Assembly (NCBI RefSeq): GCF_000296815.2
Contig: NZ_CAIT01000009.1
Coordinates: 1,488,001-1,552,000 of the forward strand
Length of the DNA stretch: 64,000 bases
Direction: 5' to 3'
Source: Fibrisoma limi BUZ 3
Lineage (GTDB): Bacteria; Bacteroidota; Bacteroidia; Cytophagales; Spirosomataceae
The position numbers were made by a program, and so were the translations under genes. Numbering within the stretch: position 1 is the first letter of the stretch; each line of letters starts with the position of its first letter. This document shows, in pieces, positions 1 to 9,351 of this stretch. Below the pieces are notes generated by a model that was not told where the DNA came from, ran no database searches, and worked only from the letters and a program-made list of their open reading frames with translations.

Positions 1-923
1 ATCAGCATAAATTGGGCAAACCATACATAGGTCCAGAAGATACTGAACGCAAACATAAATTTACCCAAATCGTGTAAGTGGCTCTCATTGACAATCTTCA
101 GATAACCACGCTCCTTCAAGGTAACAACTGTTAACGTAATAACAGCAAGACCCGTTACGTGCCAGCTAGCCAGGGTGTACCAACCAAACATGGTGCTAAA
201 CCAATGGGAGTCGATTGACATCACAAAGTCCCAGGCCGACGTAGAAGATGTTACGGCAAAAACAACGAGAAATGCAGTCCCGAACTTGATGCTTTTCTCA
301 TAGTAGTCGGTTCCACCGTATAGGTCTTCTTGTAGGGAGTAATTACGCAACATACGCCACAAAACGTACCACAGCGTAAAATACAGGACAACACGAATTA
401 CGTAGAATGGGGTATTCAGGAAGCCGTGTTTCCCTGCAATAATCGGATCGTATTCTTTGCTCTGCGGATCATACAGGCCTTCATGCGTCCAGTGGAACAG
501 ATCATGACCTGCAATGAAGAAAACTGCAAGGACCACAACACCCATAAATGGCAGATAGGCAGGCATAGCTTCTGGAATCCGTTTGAATGCCGATGACCAG
601 CCCGCCTGTGCCAGATAATTATAGGAAATAAAGAACATGCCAATCACTGAAACGCCAGTGAAATAAATTGCATTCAACCAGACGTTAGCCCATAAGCGTG
701 TAGTCCATTTGAAAGCATGGTGCGCCCCCTCGTCACCTGTGCTGGCGCCAACTCCATGAGTTACTTCATGGGTTTCATGTGCACCAGCGCCGGATGCCAA
801 TAGAAAAGAACCGAGCGCTACTAAAGCTACGCCAGCACCAATGCCAATTAACAGTCGACGCTTTGCTGCCGGCGTAAATTCATATTGTTCATCCAGTGAC
901 GGTATTGCGTGAGCAGATGCCAT
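1..923 (-). CDS. actF: Alternative complex III subunit ActF (partial, C-terminus outside window)
   Basis: Integral-membrane NrfD-like quinol-binding subunit of alternative complex III, which oxidises menaquinol and passes electrons to cytochrome c or directly to a terminal oxidase. The reading frame is open from the ATG at 923 to the window edge, giving about 307 residues with several hydrophobic helices and aromatic-rich loops (for example FFIAGHDLFHW and TSSTSAWDFVMSIDSHW). The first helix lies near residues 24-44. It is the last visible gene of the act operon, 99 nt after actE. The assignment rests on order and composition: ActF is the second NrfD-like subunit and follows ActE in this operon type. 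The missing end lies left of position 1. Confidence 0.9.
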   Translation of the reverse strand, partial: MASAHAIPSLDEQYEFTPAAKRRLLIGIGAGVALVALGSFLLASGAGAHETHEVTHGVGASTGDEGAHHAFKWTTRLWANVWLNAIYFTGVSVIGMFFISYNYLAQAGWSSAFKRIPEAMPAYLPFMGVVVLAVFFIAGHDLFHWTHEGLYDPQSKEYDPIIAGKHGFLNTPFYVIRVVLYFTLWYVLWRMLRNYSLQEDLYGGTDYYEKSIKFGTAFLVVFAVTSSTSAWDFVMSIDSHWFSTMFGWYTLASWHVTGLAVITLTVVTLKERGYLKIVNESHLHDLGKFMFAFSIFWTYVWFAQFML

Positions 924-1022
924 TTAGTTATGTATTGAATTTAGACGTTTGACCTTTGATGCCGATCCGCGAACTCAAGCTTTTAAGAAAGCGCAGATGT
1001 ATGGAATCAACTGTCTAAAAGG

Positions 1023-1628
1023 TTATCCTTGCTGTAATTTGTGAACGTATTGAACAATTTTCCACCGCTCTTCTGGAGTCATCTGCGAGCCATGTGGCCA
1101 CATACGCCCTTTCCCGTGCGTAATTACATGGAAAATGTGTCCGTCATTCATGCTTTTATATGCATCAGCTGAGTAACTGGGTACCCCCTTGTACTCTTTA
1201 CCGACCAGACCATCTCCCTTACCCCCTTCACCGTGGCAGTGAATACAATAGCGGCCGTAAAGAATCTTCCCTTCCTCCAGAGTCCGTTCGGTTTGAGGGA
1301 TTGGATTAGTCAATACACGTTCGGCTAATGCAATACTGTCCTTAGGTATATTGTAAATCATCAGATCCGTCGTTGTCGTATCGCCTTCACCAAACCTTGT
1401 ATGATAGTTTGGACGGGATACTGTACCACGAGCCGGATCACGCATATTTAATCCCGTTGGATTAACTTCGTTAGGACGGACCTGCTTGTATGGCTCATAA
1501 GAAACCGGATCATACATCTGAGGAGCAAATTCCAGCCCGGTATCATCATGATCGCGTTTGCAGGCGGTTCCGCCAGCCAACAACCCGATGAGCACTATCG
1601 CTGTTATGCCCGTATGCTTGGTGATCAT
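1023..1628 (-). CDS. actE: Alternative complex III subunit ActE, mono-heme cytochrome c lipoprotein
   Basis: Mono-heme c-type cytochrome subunit of alternative complex III, expected on the periplasmic side as an electron exit point. The 201-residue protein has a lipoprotein signal with the lipobox Cys at residue 23 (GGTAC), then a linker, then one heme-binding CIHCH at residues 128-132. A downstream segment rich in Gly, Met and His (GKGRMWPHGSQM) could supply the distal Met ligand. It lies 12 nt after actD and is clearly co-transcribed. Length and architecture match ActE of Bacteroidetes. Confidence 0.93.
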   Translation of the reverse strand: MITKHTGITAIVLIGLLAGGTACKRDHDDTGLEFAPQMYDPVSYEPYKQVRPNEVNPTGLNMRDPARGTVSRPNYHTRFGEGDTTTTDLMIYNIPKDSIALAERVLTNPIPQTERTLEEGKILYGRYCIHCHGEGGKGDGLVGKEYKGVPSYSADAYKSMNDGHIFHVITHGKGRMWPHGSQMTPEERWKIVQYVHKLQQG

Positions 1629-1640
1629 TGTTAATCTTGA

Positions 1641-2174
1641 TTAAAACTGTTTGACGTTTACTTCGGCTGCTCCCGAGCTTCTTAAAATCTGCTCAATATC
1701 TCCTTCAGCAAGCTTGTTTTTGCTCAAGTCGATAGCCATTGCAAACTTGTTATCGGTGGTTCTCAGATCAAACATTAACGGCTTTACTGCTGGCCCGAGT
1801 CCGTTGGAAACCAGGAATGTGCCCACCATGCCGAGTGCACAAAATAGTACCGTCAATTCAAAAATGACCGGTATATAAACCGGAAATGAATATGAGTCTT
1901 TACCGCCTACGATCATTGGCCAGTCAAACGCTTCCGTATAGGCAGTTAACAACAACGCCGTAGTCGTTCCGCTCAAAGCAAATAGGAAAGCGGCAATACC
2001 CAGTCGCGTACGAGGATGACCTAAGGCAACATCAAGTCCGTGAATGGGAAAAGGTGTGTAAACTTCATGTATTCGTACACCTGCCTGTTTTACATCTTTA
2101 ACGGCTTTCAGTACTACGTCGTCATCATCATAAATGCCGACCAGGAACTTACCGTTACCGTTCACATCTGCCAT
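1641..2174 (-). CDS. actD: Alternative complex III subunit ActD (DUF3341)
   Basis: Small membrane subunit of alternative complex III, DUF3341 family, 177 residues. Residues 1-55 form a soluble domain opening with FLVGIYDDDDVVLKAVK; two hydrophobic helices follow near residues 60-82 and 100-122; the C-terminal tail is soluble. The family has no known cofactor and is thought to be structural. It sits 75 nt after actC and 12 nt before actE, the standard order. Confidence 0.93.
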   Translation of the reverse strand: MADVNGNGKFLVGIYDDDDVVLKAVKDVKQAGVRIHEVYTPFPIHGLDVALGHPRTRLGIAAFLFALSGTTTALLLTAYTEAFDWPMIVGGKDSYSFPVYIPVIFELTVLFCALGMVGTFLVSNGLGPAVKPLMFDLRTTDNKFAMAIDLSKNKLAEGDIEQILRSSGAAEVNVKQF

Positions 2175-2249
2175 ATTCAGTGTTTATCACTTAGGGTTTG
2201 AAACAGACAGCCTGTTGCGAAATGACAGACTGTCCGCTTTGAACTGGTT

Positions 2250-3677
2250 TTATTCTACGTTTTTATTAAATGCCGGATTCGTTACCCGCTCACCTTTAGC
2301 CACACCTGATACTGACTTGGGCAGTTTTTCAGAAGATGACTTAATGATAGCTTTTACTTCGGCCATGTTCACTACCGGCAGGAACTTAGAGAACAGCAGG
2401 AACAATGTGAAGAAGAGCCCGAATGAGAAGATATAGTCGCTGATGTCAAACAAGGTTGGGTGGAACATGGCCCAGCTCGACGGCAGGTAATCGCGGTGCA
2501 ATGAGGTTACGATGATCACAAACCGCTCAAACCACATACCAATGTTTACAACAACCGACAATGTGAAGGTCCATACTACACTCCGACGAATTGTCCGCGA
2601 CCAGAAAAGCTGAGGAGAAATTACATTACAGGTCATCATCGCCCAGTAAGCCCACCAGTAAGGACCGGTAGCCCGGTTGATGAAAGCGTAGCTTTCAAAC
2701 TCAACTTGTGAATACCAGGCAATAAAGAACTCCGTCAGATAAGCAACACCTACAATCGAACCCGTCAGTGTAATGACTTTGTTCATTGACTCGATGTGTT
2801 CAACCGTGATGTAATCTTCCAGTTTAAAGACGACCCGAATAATAAGCATCAGGTTTTGCACCATAGCAAACCCTGAGAAGATAGCACCTGCAACGAAGTA
2901 AGGCGGGAAGATGGTTGTGTGCCAACCCGGAATTACCGACGTAGCAAAGTCAAAGCTTACAATCGTGTGTACCGATAATACAAGAGGAGTTGATAGACCA
3001 GCCAGAATCAAGCTCATGTACTCATACCGAGCCCACGTTTTAGCCGAACCGTTCCAGCCCATCGATAAAGCTCCGTAGATATAACGAGATACTTTACTAC
3101 GTGCACGGTCGCGGATGGTTGCCAGATCAGGAATCAGACCCATGTACCAGAACACAAGCGATACTGTAAAGTACGTACTGATTGCAAATACGTCCCATAC
3201 CAGTGGCGACTTGAAGTTTACCCACAAAGAGCCCCAGGTATTCGGAAGCGGTAACGCCCAGTAAGCCAGCCACGGACGACCCATGTGCATCAGAATGAAG
3301 CTGGCTGCGCAAATAACGGCGAAAATCGTCATTGCCTCAGCAGCCCGGTTAACGGCCGTCCGCCACTTTTGACGGAACAGCAGCAGGATGGCTGAAATAA
3401 GCGTACCAGCGTGACCAATACCTACCCACCATACGAAGTTGGTAATATCCCAGGCCCAGCCAATGGTTTTATTTAATCCCCAGACGCCCAGTCCTTCCCA
3501 CCAGGTCCAGAACACGCAGGCTGTTCCGTAGAGTAGCACAATCACCGAGATGGTAAAAGCAATCGTCCACTCACGAGTAGGACGGCCTTCTACCTGTCTG
3601 CTGACATCCTCCGTCACGTCGGCATAGGTCTTGCCTCCTGTGACTAACGGAGTTCTTACGGCTGATGTAACATGCAT
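2250..3677 (-). CDS. actC: Alternative complex III subunit ActC (NrfD/PsrC family)
   Basis: Polytopic membrane subunit of alternative complex III, NrfD/PsrC-like, predicted to carry the menaquinol oxidation site next to the iron-sulfur subunit ActB. The 475-residue protein has about ten hydrophobic helices; motifs such as [18 protein letters not shown] and [17 protein letters not shown] are typical of this subunit. It begins 36 nt downstream of actB. Nothing in the frame suggests damage. Confidence 0.95.
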   Translation of the reverse strand: MHVTSAVRTPLVTGGKTYADVTEDVSRQVEGRPTREWTIAFTISVIVLLYGTACVFWTWWEGLGVWGLNKTIGWAWDITNFVWWVGIGHAGTLISAILLLFRQKWRTAVNRAAEAMTIFAVICAASFILMHMGRPWLAYWALPLPNTWGSLWVNFKSPLVWDVFAISTYFTVSLVFWYMGLIPDLATIRDRARSKVSRYIYGALSMGWNGSAKTWARYEYMSLILAGLSTPLVLSVHTIVSFDFATSVIPGWHTTIFPPYFVAGAIFSGFAMVQNLMLIIRVVFKLEDYITVEHIESMNKVITLTGSIVGVAYLTEFFIAWYSQVEFESYAFINRATGPYWWAYWAMMTCNVISPQLFWSRTIRRSVVWTFTLSVVVNIGMWFERFVIIVTSLHRDYLPSSWAMFHPTLFDISDYIFSFGLFFTLFLLFSKFLPVVNMAEVKAIIKSSSEKLPKSVSGVAKGERVTNPAFNKNVE

Positions 3678-3713
3678 GGAATTTTCGAATTAAGTCGTTT
3701 AATCAAATTTACT

Positions 3714-6700
3714 CTACACCTGCGATTCCTGACGAGTTTCCTGCTGAGGCACCTGGTCCTTGTTACGGATCTTGGTCAGGTACGAAATCTGCGGTCTTAC
3801 GTTGATTTCTTCCAGTACATGGAAGGCCCGGCCAGTTGTCTCTTTCTCCAGGATTTGTGAGATTGTACTTTCGGGATTGTTCATATCCCCAAAGATGATG
3901 GCATTTGTTGGGCAAGCTTGTGCACAGGCAGACTGAATTTCGTTCGGTAGTGGCCGACGACGCTCTTTCTTAGCCGTCAGTTTTCCTTCCTGAATACGCT
4001 GTACACAGAACGAACATTTCTCGATAACCCCTCGTGAACGAACCGTTACATCCGGGTTCAATACCATTTTACCGAGATCATTGTTGAAATGATAATCGAA
4101 ATTATCATTGTCAAAATATTTCCACCAGTTGAAACGACGAACCTTATATGGGCAGTTGTTTGCGCAGTAACGCGTACCAATACAACGGTTATACGTCATC
4201 TGGTTCAAGCCCTCTGTGCTGTGCGTTGTCGCTAGTACTGGACAAACCGTTTCACAAGGCGCATTGCTGCAGTGCTGGCAAAGCATTGGCTGGAACGTCA
4301 CTTCAGGGTTAGCCGAAGCTATTTCCAATCCTTTTACATCTTCAGCTTCGGCATCACTGCTGTAGTACCGGTCGATCCGAATCCAGTGCATTTCACGACG
4401 ATTGATGACTTCCTCGCGACCGACTACCTGAATATTATTTTCAGAAATACAACCCACTACGCAGGCATTACAGCCAATACATGAGTTCAGGTCGATAACC
4501 ATACCCCATGAATGATTTGGCTTACCATAACCATGCCATAGGGTGATATTCGTCGGGTCAGTTGGACCTTCTGAAGTTTCAACTTTTGGCGTATAGCGGC
4601 CTGCCATTGGGTTTTTCTGGTAGTCAGCGAGTTTAGCCTCCTGAACAACCGCCCGACGACCCATTACGGTATCATGCGTCTGCGTCTGTGCAATCTCGTG
4701 TGAGCCTCCGGCTTTTTCTAGCTTGGCATTAAATGCAGCGTACGTTACGTAACCATTAACAACGCTTACGAATGGGTACACATTCTTACCAACGTTGTTC
4801 GCTGACTTACCGGCCTTTTCCCGGCCATAGCCAATGGCAATAGAAACAGTGTTATCAGCCTGACCGGGTTGAATCAAAACGGGAAGTTCAACCGATTTGT
4901 CATTGACCGTTACCGTCACCAAGTCATTCTGCTGTACGCCTAAATCATTAGCCGTTTTCTGAGAAACAGCCGCATAGTTATCCCAGCAGGCCTTCGAAAC
5001 CGGATCAGGTACTTCCTGAAGCCATGGGTTATTAGCCATCGAACCGGTACCGATATTGACGCTCTCATAAAGAGCTAACTCCATACCTTCCGTTGGCTTA
5101 TACCGTTGAGCAATGCCAGCTGCGGCCTGCCCTACATTGCCTGCGAAAGTTGCACTACCAGCAGCCGCAGCACGTCCTTTGTTTGGTTCAAATACACCAT
5201 CATTCAGTGCTTTGATCCAGAACGCGTCAAACGAGTTGAAACCTGTTGCCTGCGGGTAATAGTTCGTACGCCAGTAGTTCTTTAGATACGTCTGATAATC
5301 ATTTGGACGGCCTGCCCAGGTCAGTAGACTAGACTCAAACTGGCGTGTCTTGAAGATGTACGTAATAGCCGGCTGCATAAGGCTATAGAACCCTTGTCTG
5401 GGCTCGGCATCCCCCCAGCACTCCATAAAGTGAGGAGCCGGTGTAATGTATTTACAAAGCGATGCTGTTTCGTCGGCACGGTCTGCAAACGACAGTGACA
5501 GAGCCACCCGCGGTAGTGCCTGAGCTAGCTCAGCGCCACGCGGATGATCATACACAGGGTTAGCGGCAAAGAACATGACAGCGCCAACGCGGCCTCCCTT
5601 TACATCATCAATGAATGCGTTAAACTGCTGGTCGTTACCCTGACGGTAATTGACAGGCGTGTTTAAATCGATGGTCGTACCGTAACTACCCAGAAGGCTG
5701 TTCAGCGCATTAACAACCACCTGAATATTTGGATCATTAGAACCAGCTACAACCAAGGCGCGACCACGGGCGCGGACCAGATCATTAGCTGCTTTATCCA
5801 AGTTTTCAACGTTTACTGATGGAACGCTGATCGGCGTACCACCCAGTTTCGCAGCCACCCGATTATACAGTGCAGCGACTACCAGGCCTTCCTGTGAAGG
5901 TTTGATTGCAGTCCGGTAGTCAGCGTTTGCTCCCGTCATTGACATGCCCGTCTCGAACTGATAATGACGGGACATATCTTTTTTACCATTGCCGATTGCC
6001 CCTACTTTCCGCGTCAAGGCATAAGGCTTTGCGTGTTCCAGCGGAGCAATCCAGGTACCCAGAAAATCAGCGTTAATGCTGACAATCGTTTGAGCCCGGC
6101 TAAAATCGTACGATGGAATTACCGCTCTACTAAACGACAACTGGTTAGCCTGAATAATACCTGAGGCCGAATTTGCATCATACATAATGTGGCGGGCTGT
6201 CGGATAACGAGCCACAAAATCTGCGATAACGGCTTTGGTAGTAGGGCTAAGAATTGTTGACGAAACGATACGGATAGCACCACCACGCGACGCAACTGAA
6301 TTCAATTGGTTGATAATCTCCCGGTCAACAGTAGCCCAATCGATCGCAGCATCGCCACGGCGAGGGCCATTCAGTTTGTCTATATCATATAATGACAAAA
6401 CAGACGCTTGCGCCCGGGCAGTAGTTCCGCCAAACGTAACTGACGAAGACGGGTTACCTTCAACCTTAATTGGCCGACCCTCACGAGTTTCTACCAATAT
6501 GCTGGCATAATCTCCTCTATCTACGTATGTAGAAGCGTAGTAGTCAGAGATAGTAGGAAAAGTCCGCTCAGGTTTATTTAAGTAAGTGGTAGCCTTACGC
6601 ACTGGTGCTTCGCAAGCCGCTAATGAAACAGCGGCCACACTAAAGCCCATTGCTTTTAAAAAATCACGGCGTTGGGTATTTCCTCCAAACAACCCATCCG

Positions 6701-6818
6701 GATCGCTAGCAGAATTTGCATCAGGATTTGCGAACTCACTGTTTGCATTCTTTACAAATGCTGGATCGTTGCGCAACTCCTCGACACCCTTCCAATACCG
6801 TTTGTTTGTATTTTCCAT
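3714..6818 (-). CDS. actB: Alternative complex III subunit ActB (molybdopterin-oxidoreductase-like plus Fe-S domain)
   Basis: Large peripheral subunit of alternative complex III. Residues about 45-69 hold a Tat-type signal (QRRDFLKAMGFS) ending in a possible lipobox Cys69. Residues about 80-740 are the molybdopterin-oxidoreductase-like domain, which in this family binds no molybdenum cofactor. The C-terminal 280 residues are a ferredoxin-type domain with four Cys clusters: CIGCNACVVGC, CQHCSNAPCETVC, CIGTRYCANNC and CSFC paired with CAQAC. These form the Fe-S wire from the quinol site to the hemes. The 1034-residue length fits the fused ActB form. It lies between actA and actC with gaps of 44 and 36 nt. 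Confidence 0.95.
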   Translation of the reverse strand: MENTNKRYWKGVEELRNDPAFVKNANSEFANPDANSASDPDGLFGGNTQRRDFLKAMGFSVAAVSLAACEAPVRKATTYLNKPERTFPTISDYYASTYVDRGDYASILVETREGRPIKVEGNPSSSVTFGGTTARAQASVLSLYDIDKLNGPRRGDAAIDWATVDREIINQLNSVASRGGAIRIVSSTILSPTTKAVIADFVARYPTARHIMYDANSASGIIQANQLSFSRAVIPSYDFSRAQTIVSINADFLGTWIAPLEHAKPYALTRKVGAIGNGKKDMSRHYQFETGMSMTGANADYRTAIKPSQEGLVVAALYNRVAAKLGGTPISVPSVNVENLDKAANDLVRARGRALVVAGSNDPNIQVVVNALNSLLGSYGTTIDLNTPVNYRQGNDQQFNAFIDDVKGGRVGAVMFFAANPVYDHPRGAELAQALPRVALSLSFADRADETASLCKYITPAPHFMECWGDAEPRQGFYSLMQPAITYIFKTRQFESSLLTWAGRPNDYQTYLKNYWRTNYYPQATGFNSFDAFWIKALNDGVFEPNKGRAAAAGSATFAGNVGQAAAGIAQRYKPTEGMELALYESVNIGTGSMANNPWLQEVPDPVSKACWDNYAAVSQKTANDLGVQQNDLVTVTVNDKSVELPVLIQPGQADNTVSIAIGYGREKAGKSANNVGKNVYPFVSVVNGYVTYAAFNAKLEKAGGSHEIAQTQTHDTVMGRRAVVQEAKLADYQKNPMAGRYTPKVETSEGPTDPTNITLWHGYGKPNHSWGMVIDLNSCIGCNACVVGCISENNIQVVGREEVINRREMHWIRIDRYYSSDAEAEDVKGLEIASANPEVTFQPMLCQHCSNAPCETVCPVLATTHSTEGLNQMTYNRCIGTRYCANNCPYKVRRFNWWKYFDNDNFDYHFNNDLGKMVLNPDVTVRSRGVIEKCSFCVQRIQEGKLTAKKERRRPLPNEIQSACAQACPTNAIIFGDMNNPESTISQILEKETTGRAFHVLEEINVRPQISYLTKIRNKDQVPQQETRQESQV

Positions 6819-6862
6819 GCGTGCTGTGATACGATATGATTACCCTTTTTGCGAGCCTGATT

Positions 6863-8209
6863 TTAATAGTGGCACTTCGAACATTCCAAACCACCAATAT
6901 TAGCCACTTTGAGCGGCTCTTTGCTTTCCTTACGGTGAAGGGCAACCAACTTATCGTAGTAAGCGTTGTCTTTTGTGTTCACCTCAGTTTTACGGTGGCA
7001 GTCAATACACCATCCCATTGTCAGGGAAGACCGTTGCTCAACTACTTCCATCTTTTCAATTTGTCCATGACACGTCTGGCACTGGACATTACCAACATTG
7101 ACGTGCTGAGCGTGATTGAAGTAAGCGAAGTCAGGTAAGTTGTGTACGCGAACCCACTCAATCGGGCGATTTTGCTCAATGGCAGCGTATATCTTCTGAA
7201 TTTCGGGTGATTCTTTCTTTATCACACCGTGACAGTTCATACAGATATTAGCCGAAGGAATGTGAGCTGATTTACCTTTATTTACGCCCGTATGGCAGTA
7301 GTTACAGTCAATTTTATATTGACCAGCATGCAGTTTGTGCGAGTAAGCAATGGGTTGCTTTGGTGCGTAACCCTGCTGAATACCGATACTGTAGAGGCCA
7401 TCAACGGACTCTTTGGTTACGACGAAGATAAATAGCCAGATTACGATTGAACGGAGAGTCGAATTATTAACCGCGTTGGTTAAACCTTCGCGTAGGCGTT
7501 GCGTAAAAGGCACTGTTGTTGGAGCTCCTTCTCCTGTAGCGGCCGGAGAAACGGCACGAGAGAGGATCGTTACGATCACCAATAACACTCCCAATACAAG
7601 CAGCATCACTACAAGTAAGGCCACCAATACGAACGTAAAGAGTTCAGAAGGGCCGCCCGCCGATCCGTCGCCGTTTTCAGCGGAAGCGCCACCACCTCCA
7701 CGCGCCTGTGCCTGACCAGCTCCACCTACTGTAGCTTCCTGAGGGGCACTGGCCTGATCGATATAGGCTAAAATACCTTTGATGTCGTCGTCCGTCAGGT
7801 TCGGGAAGTTCGACATCTGAATTTTGTTGAATTTGTTGAACACCTGAACGGCGTACGGATCCCCACTGGCAATGACTGCCGATGAGTTACGGATCCATTT
7901 GATCAGCCAGTCTTCACCTGGTGTCCGCTGGCGAACCCCTTTCAAACCTGGACCAACCACCACTTCATCAGTCACGGCGTGACACTGCGCACAGTTGTTA
8001 GTGAACAGCGCTTTCCCCTTTTCAGCGTCGCCACCACTGGCGGCCGCCGGAGTAGCTGCGGCAGGACCGCCACCCGCAGCCGCAACCGAATCCTGCGCGT
8101 CGGCCTGGCCCCCTAACAGCAACGCCACAGACAAGGAAAGCGCCCCGCAAAGCTTCGATAAGCGACTCATTTTAAAAGATATATTAATTGAGTTTTTTAA
8201 CATATTCAC
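6863..8209 (-). CDS. actA: Alternative complex III subunit ActA with an N-terminal extra cytochrome c domain
   Basis: Multi-heme cytochrome subunit and first gene of the act operon. There are six CxxCH sites. One (CAQCH) lies in an N-terminal mono-heme cytochrome c domain that follows a signal peptide and an Ala/Gly-rich linker. After a long hydrophobic helix (the segment rich in LVALLVVMLLVL) come five more (CNYCH, CMNCH, CQTCH, CIDCH, CSKCH), the classical penta-heme ActA core. The last heme site is two residues from the C-terminus. The signal peptide reads better from the Met at 8170 (MSRLSKLCGALSLS), so 8170 is a plausible alternative start. A Bacteroidetes-type promoter lies directly upstream. 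Confidence 0.92.
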   Translation of the reverse strand: MNMLKNSINISFKMSRLSKLCGALSLSVALLLGGQADAQDSVAAAGGGPAAATPAAASGGDAEKGKALFTNNCAQCHAVTDEVVVGPGLKGVRQRTPGEDWLIKWIRNSSAVIASGDPYAVQVFNKFNKIQMSNFPNLTDDDIKGILAYIDQASAPQEATVGGAGQAQARGGGGASAENGDGSAGGPSELFTFVLVALLVVMLLVLGVLLVIVTILSRAVSPAATGEGAPTTVPFTQRLREGLTNAVNNSTLRSIVIWLFIFVVTKESVDGLYSIGIQQGYAPKQPIAYSHKLHAGQYKIDCNYCHTGVNKGKSAHIPSANICMNCHGVIKKESPEIQKIYAAIEQNRPIEWVRVHNLPDFAYFNHAQHVNVGNVQCQTCHGQIEKMEVVEQRSSLTMGWCIDCHRKTEVNTKDNAYYDKLVALHRKESKEPLKVANIGGLECSKCHY

Positions 8210-8230
8210 TAATGCCTTTTTACCGGCTCA

Positions 8231-8261
8231 CAAAAGTACGACACGATTGCTGGATAGGCAA
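8231..8261 (-). promoter_or_regulatory. Promoter of the act operon
   Basis: On the minus strand TACTTTTG (8238-8231) matches the Bacteroidetes -7 element TAnnTTTG, and a TTG (8261-8259) lies 20 nt upstream, matching the -33 element. It is the only good match before actA and would drive the whole operon. Confidence 0.6.
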
Positions 8262-8390
8262 AAATTGAGGTTTAGATATTTTTAATCCTCAATTTTATTT
8301 ATATACATTCTAAGTAAGTGCATTACACCCTCGTTTTAAGCACATTTCGACTTCATAACCATTTGTTGAATGCGATGTTCAGGCAAAAAA

Positions 8391-8438
8391 ATTGCCATCT
8401 GATCTATTTCCCAGAAAAAAGGTAGATCAGATGGCAAT
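8391..8438 (-). terminator. Intrinsic terminator after tRNA-Cys
   Basis: A perfect 15-bp inverted repeat (ATTGCCATCTGATCT and its complement) with an 18-nt loop is followed on the minus strand by six T residues (8390-8385). It lies 38 nt beyond the tRNA-Cys 3' end. Confidence 0.75.
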
Positions 8439-8476
8439 ACATGTATGCAACCTATTTGTTGCTTTTATAAAATCCG

Positions 8477-8547
8477 AGGTTCCGAGCGGATTCGAACCGC
8501 TGTACGAGGTTTTGCAGACCTCTGCCTAGCCACTCGGCCACGGAACC
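8477..8547 (-). tRNA. tRNA-Cys (GCA)
   Basis: The 71-nt minus-strand sequence folds as a cloverleaf. The acceptor stem GGTTCCG pairs with CGGAACC, the discriminator is U, the T stem AGCGG/CCGCT encloses TTCGAAT, and the anticodon loop CTGCAAA gives GCA. CCA is not encoded. A promoter with the shared tRNA element lies 30 nt upstream. Confidence 0.95.
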
Positions 8548-8577
8548 TTATCTCCCAAACGCATGAAAGCTCTTGAA

Positions 8578-8595
8578 TTTGGGACTGCAAACATA
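8578..8595 (-). promoter_or_regulatory. tRNA-Cys promoter with shared element
   Basis: The minus strand reads TATGTTTGCAGTCCCAAA. The first 8 nt match TAnnTTTG; the next 10 nt are identical to those at tRNA-Leu and tRNA-His. No clear -33 TTG; a TTCG lies about 19 nt upstream. Confidence 0.65.
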
Positions 8596-8684
8596 CAATT
8601 TTATTACGTAGATACGAATAGGCATACCTAAAATTTATACTGGTACGTGTGCCTCTATCTGTATCACATTATATATATGAAAAA

Positions 8685-8722
8685 ACAAAACACCCCACTC
8701 TATGCAAAGTGGGGTGTTTTGT
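8685..8722 (-). terminator. Intrinsic terminator of rpsA
   Basis: A perfect 15-bp inverted repeat (ACAAAACACCCCACT and complement) with an 8-nt loop begins 21 nt after the rpsA stop and ends in an A tract on the plus strand, which reads as a T tract on the minus-strand transcript. Confidence 0.85.
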
Positions 8723-8742
8723 TAAACGTAATCGGCAGAACG

Positions 8743-9351
8743 TTAGTTGCGACCTTCCATTTGCTCTTTTAGCGCGGCTAACGCATCCAGATCACCGAGG
8801 GTAGCACCACGTTCAGGCTGGCTTTGCGCCGGCTTGGCAGATGATCCTGCTTTCGGTTTTTGTTCCTTTGCAGGCTCGTTCTTCTCTTGCCACGTCTTTG
8901 TGTGCGACAGCATGATCCGTTTTTCTTCCTTCGAGAATTCGGTTACTTTGAAGTCGAGGGTTTCGCCTACTTCAGCCAGCGTACCGTCTTCCTTCGCCAG
9001 ATTCTTCAACGATGAGAAGCCTTCAATGCCATACGGCAGTTCCAGCGTCGCCATCTTGTCGGTCTTGCTCAGAATTGTGCAGCGGTGAATTGTTCCAACG
9101 GCGAACACCGTTTCGAACGTATCCCACGGGTTTTCTTCCAACTGCTTATGGCCAAGTGCCAGACGACGGTTCTCTACGTCCAGTTCCAGTACCACTACTT
9201 CCAGTTCTTCACCTACCTTAATGAAGTCTGACGGATGCTTGATCTTCTTGGTCCATGACAGGTCAGATACGTGAACCAGCCCATCGATACCTTCCTCTAG
9301 TTCAAGGAACAGACCGAAGTTGGTCAGGTTACGTACAACACCCTTATGACG
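8743..9351 (-). CDS. rpsA: Ribosomal protein S1, C-terminal part (domains 5-6), out of frame with the N-terminal part
   Basis: This frame continues ribosomal protein S1 beyond the frameshift in the preceding piece. From about 9351 it reads RHKGVVRNLTNFGLF and on through S1 domain 5, then S1 domain 6 (VGTIHRCTILSKTDKMATLE), then a charged low-complexity tail ending at 8743. An internal ATG exists at 9195, but homology clearly extends upstream of it to the shift point, so it is probably not a true start. The frame differs from the upstream piece by one nucleotide. If the shift is a sequencing error, both pieces form one normal six-domain S1 of about 595 residues. If real, domains 5-6 are lost unless translated separately. 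Confidence 0.85.
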   Translation of the reverse strand, partial: RHKGVVRNLTNFGLFLELEEGIDGLVHVSDLSWTKKIKHPSDFIKVGEELEVVVLELDVENRRLALGHKQLEENPWDTFETVFAVGTIHRCTILSKTDKMATLELPYGIEGFSSLKNLAKEDGTLAEVGETLDFKVTEFSKEEKRIMLSHTKTWQEKNEPAKEQKPKAGSSAKPAQSQPERGATLGDLDALAALKEQMEGRN

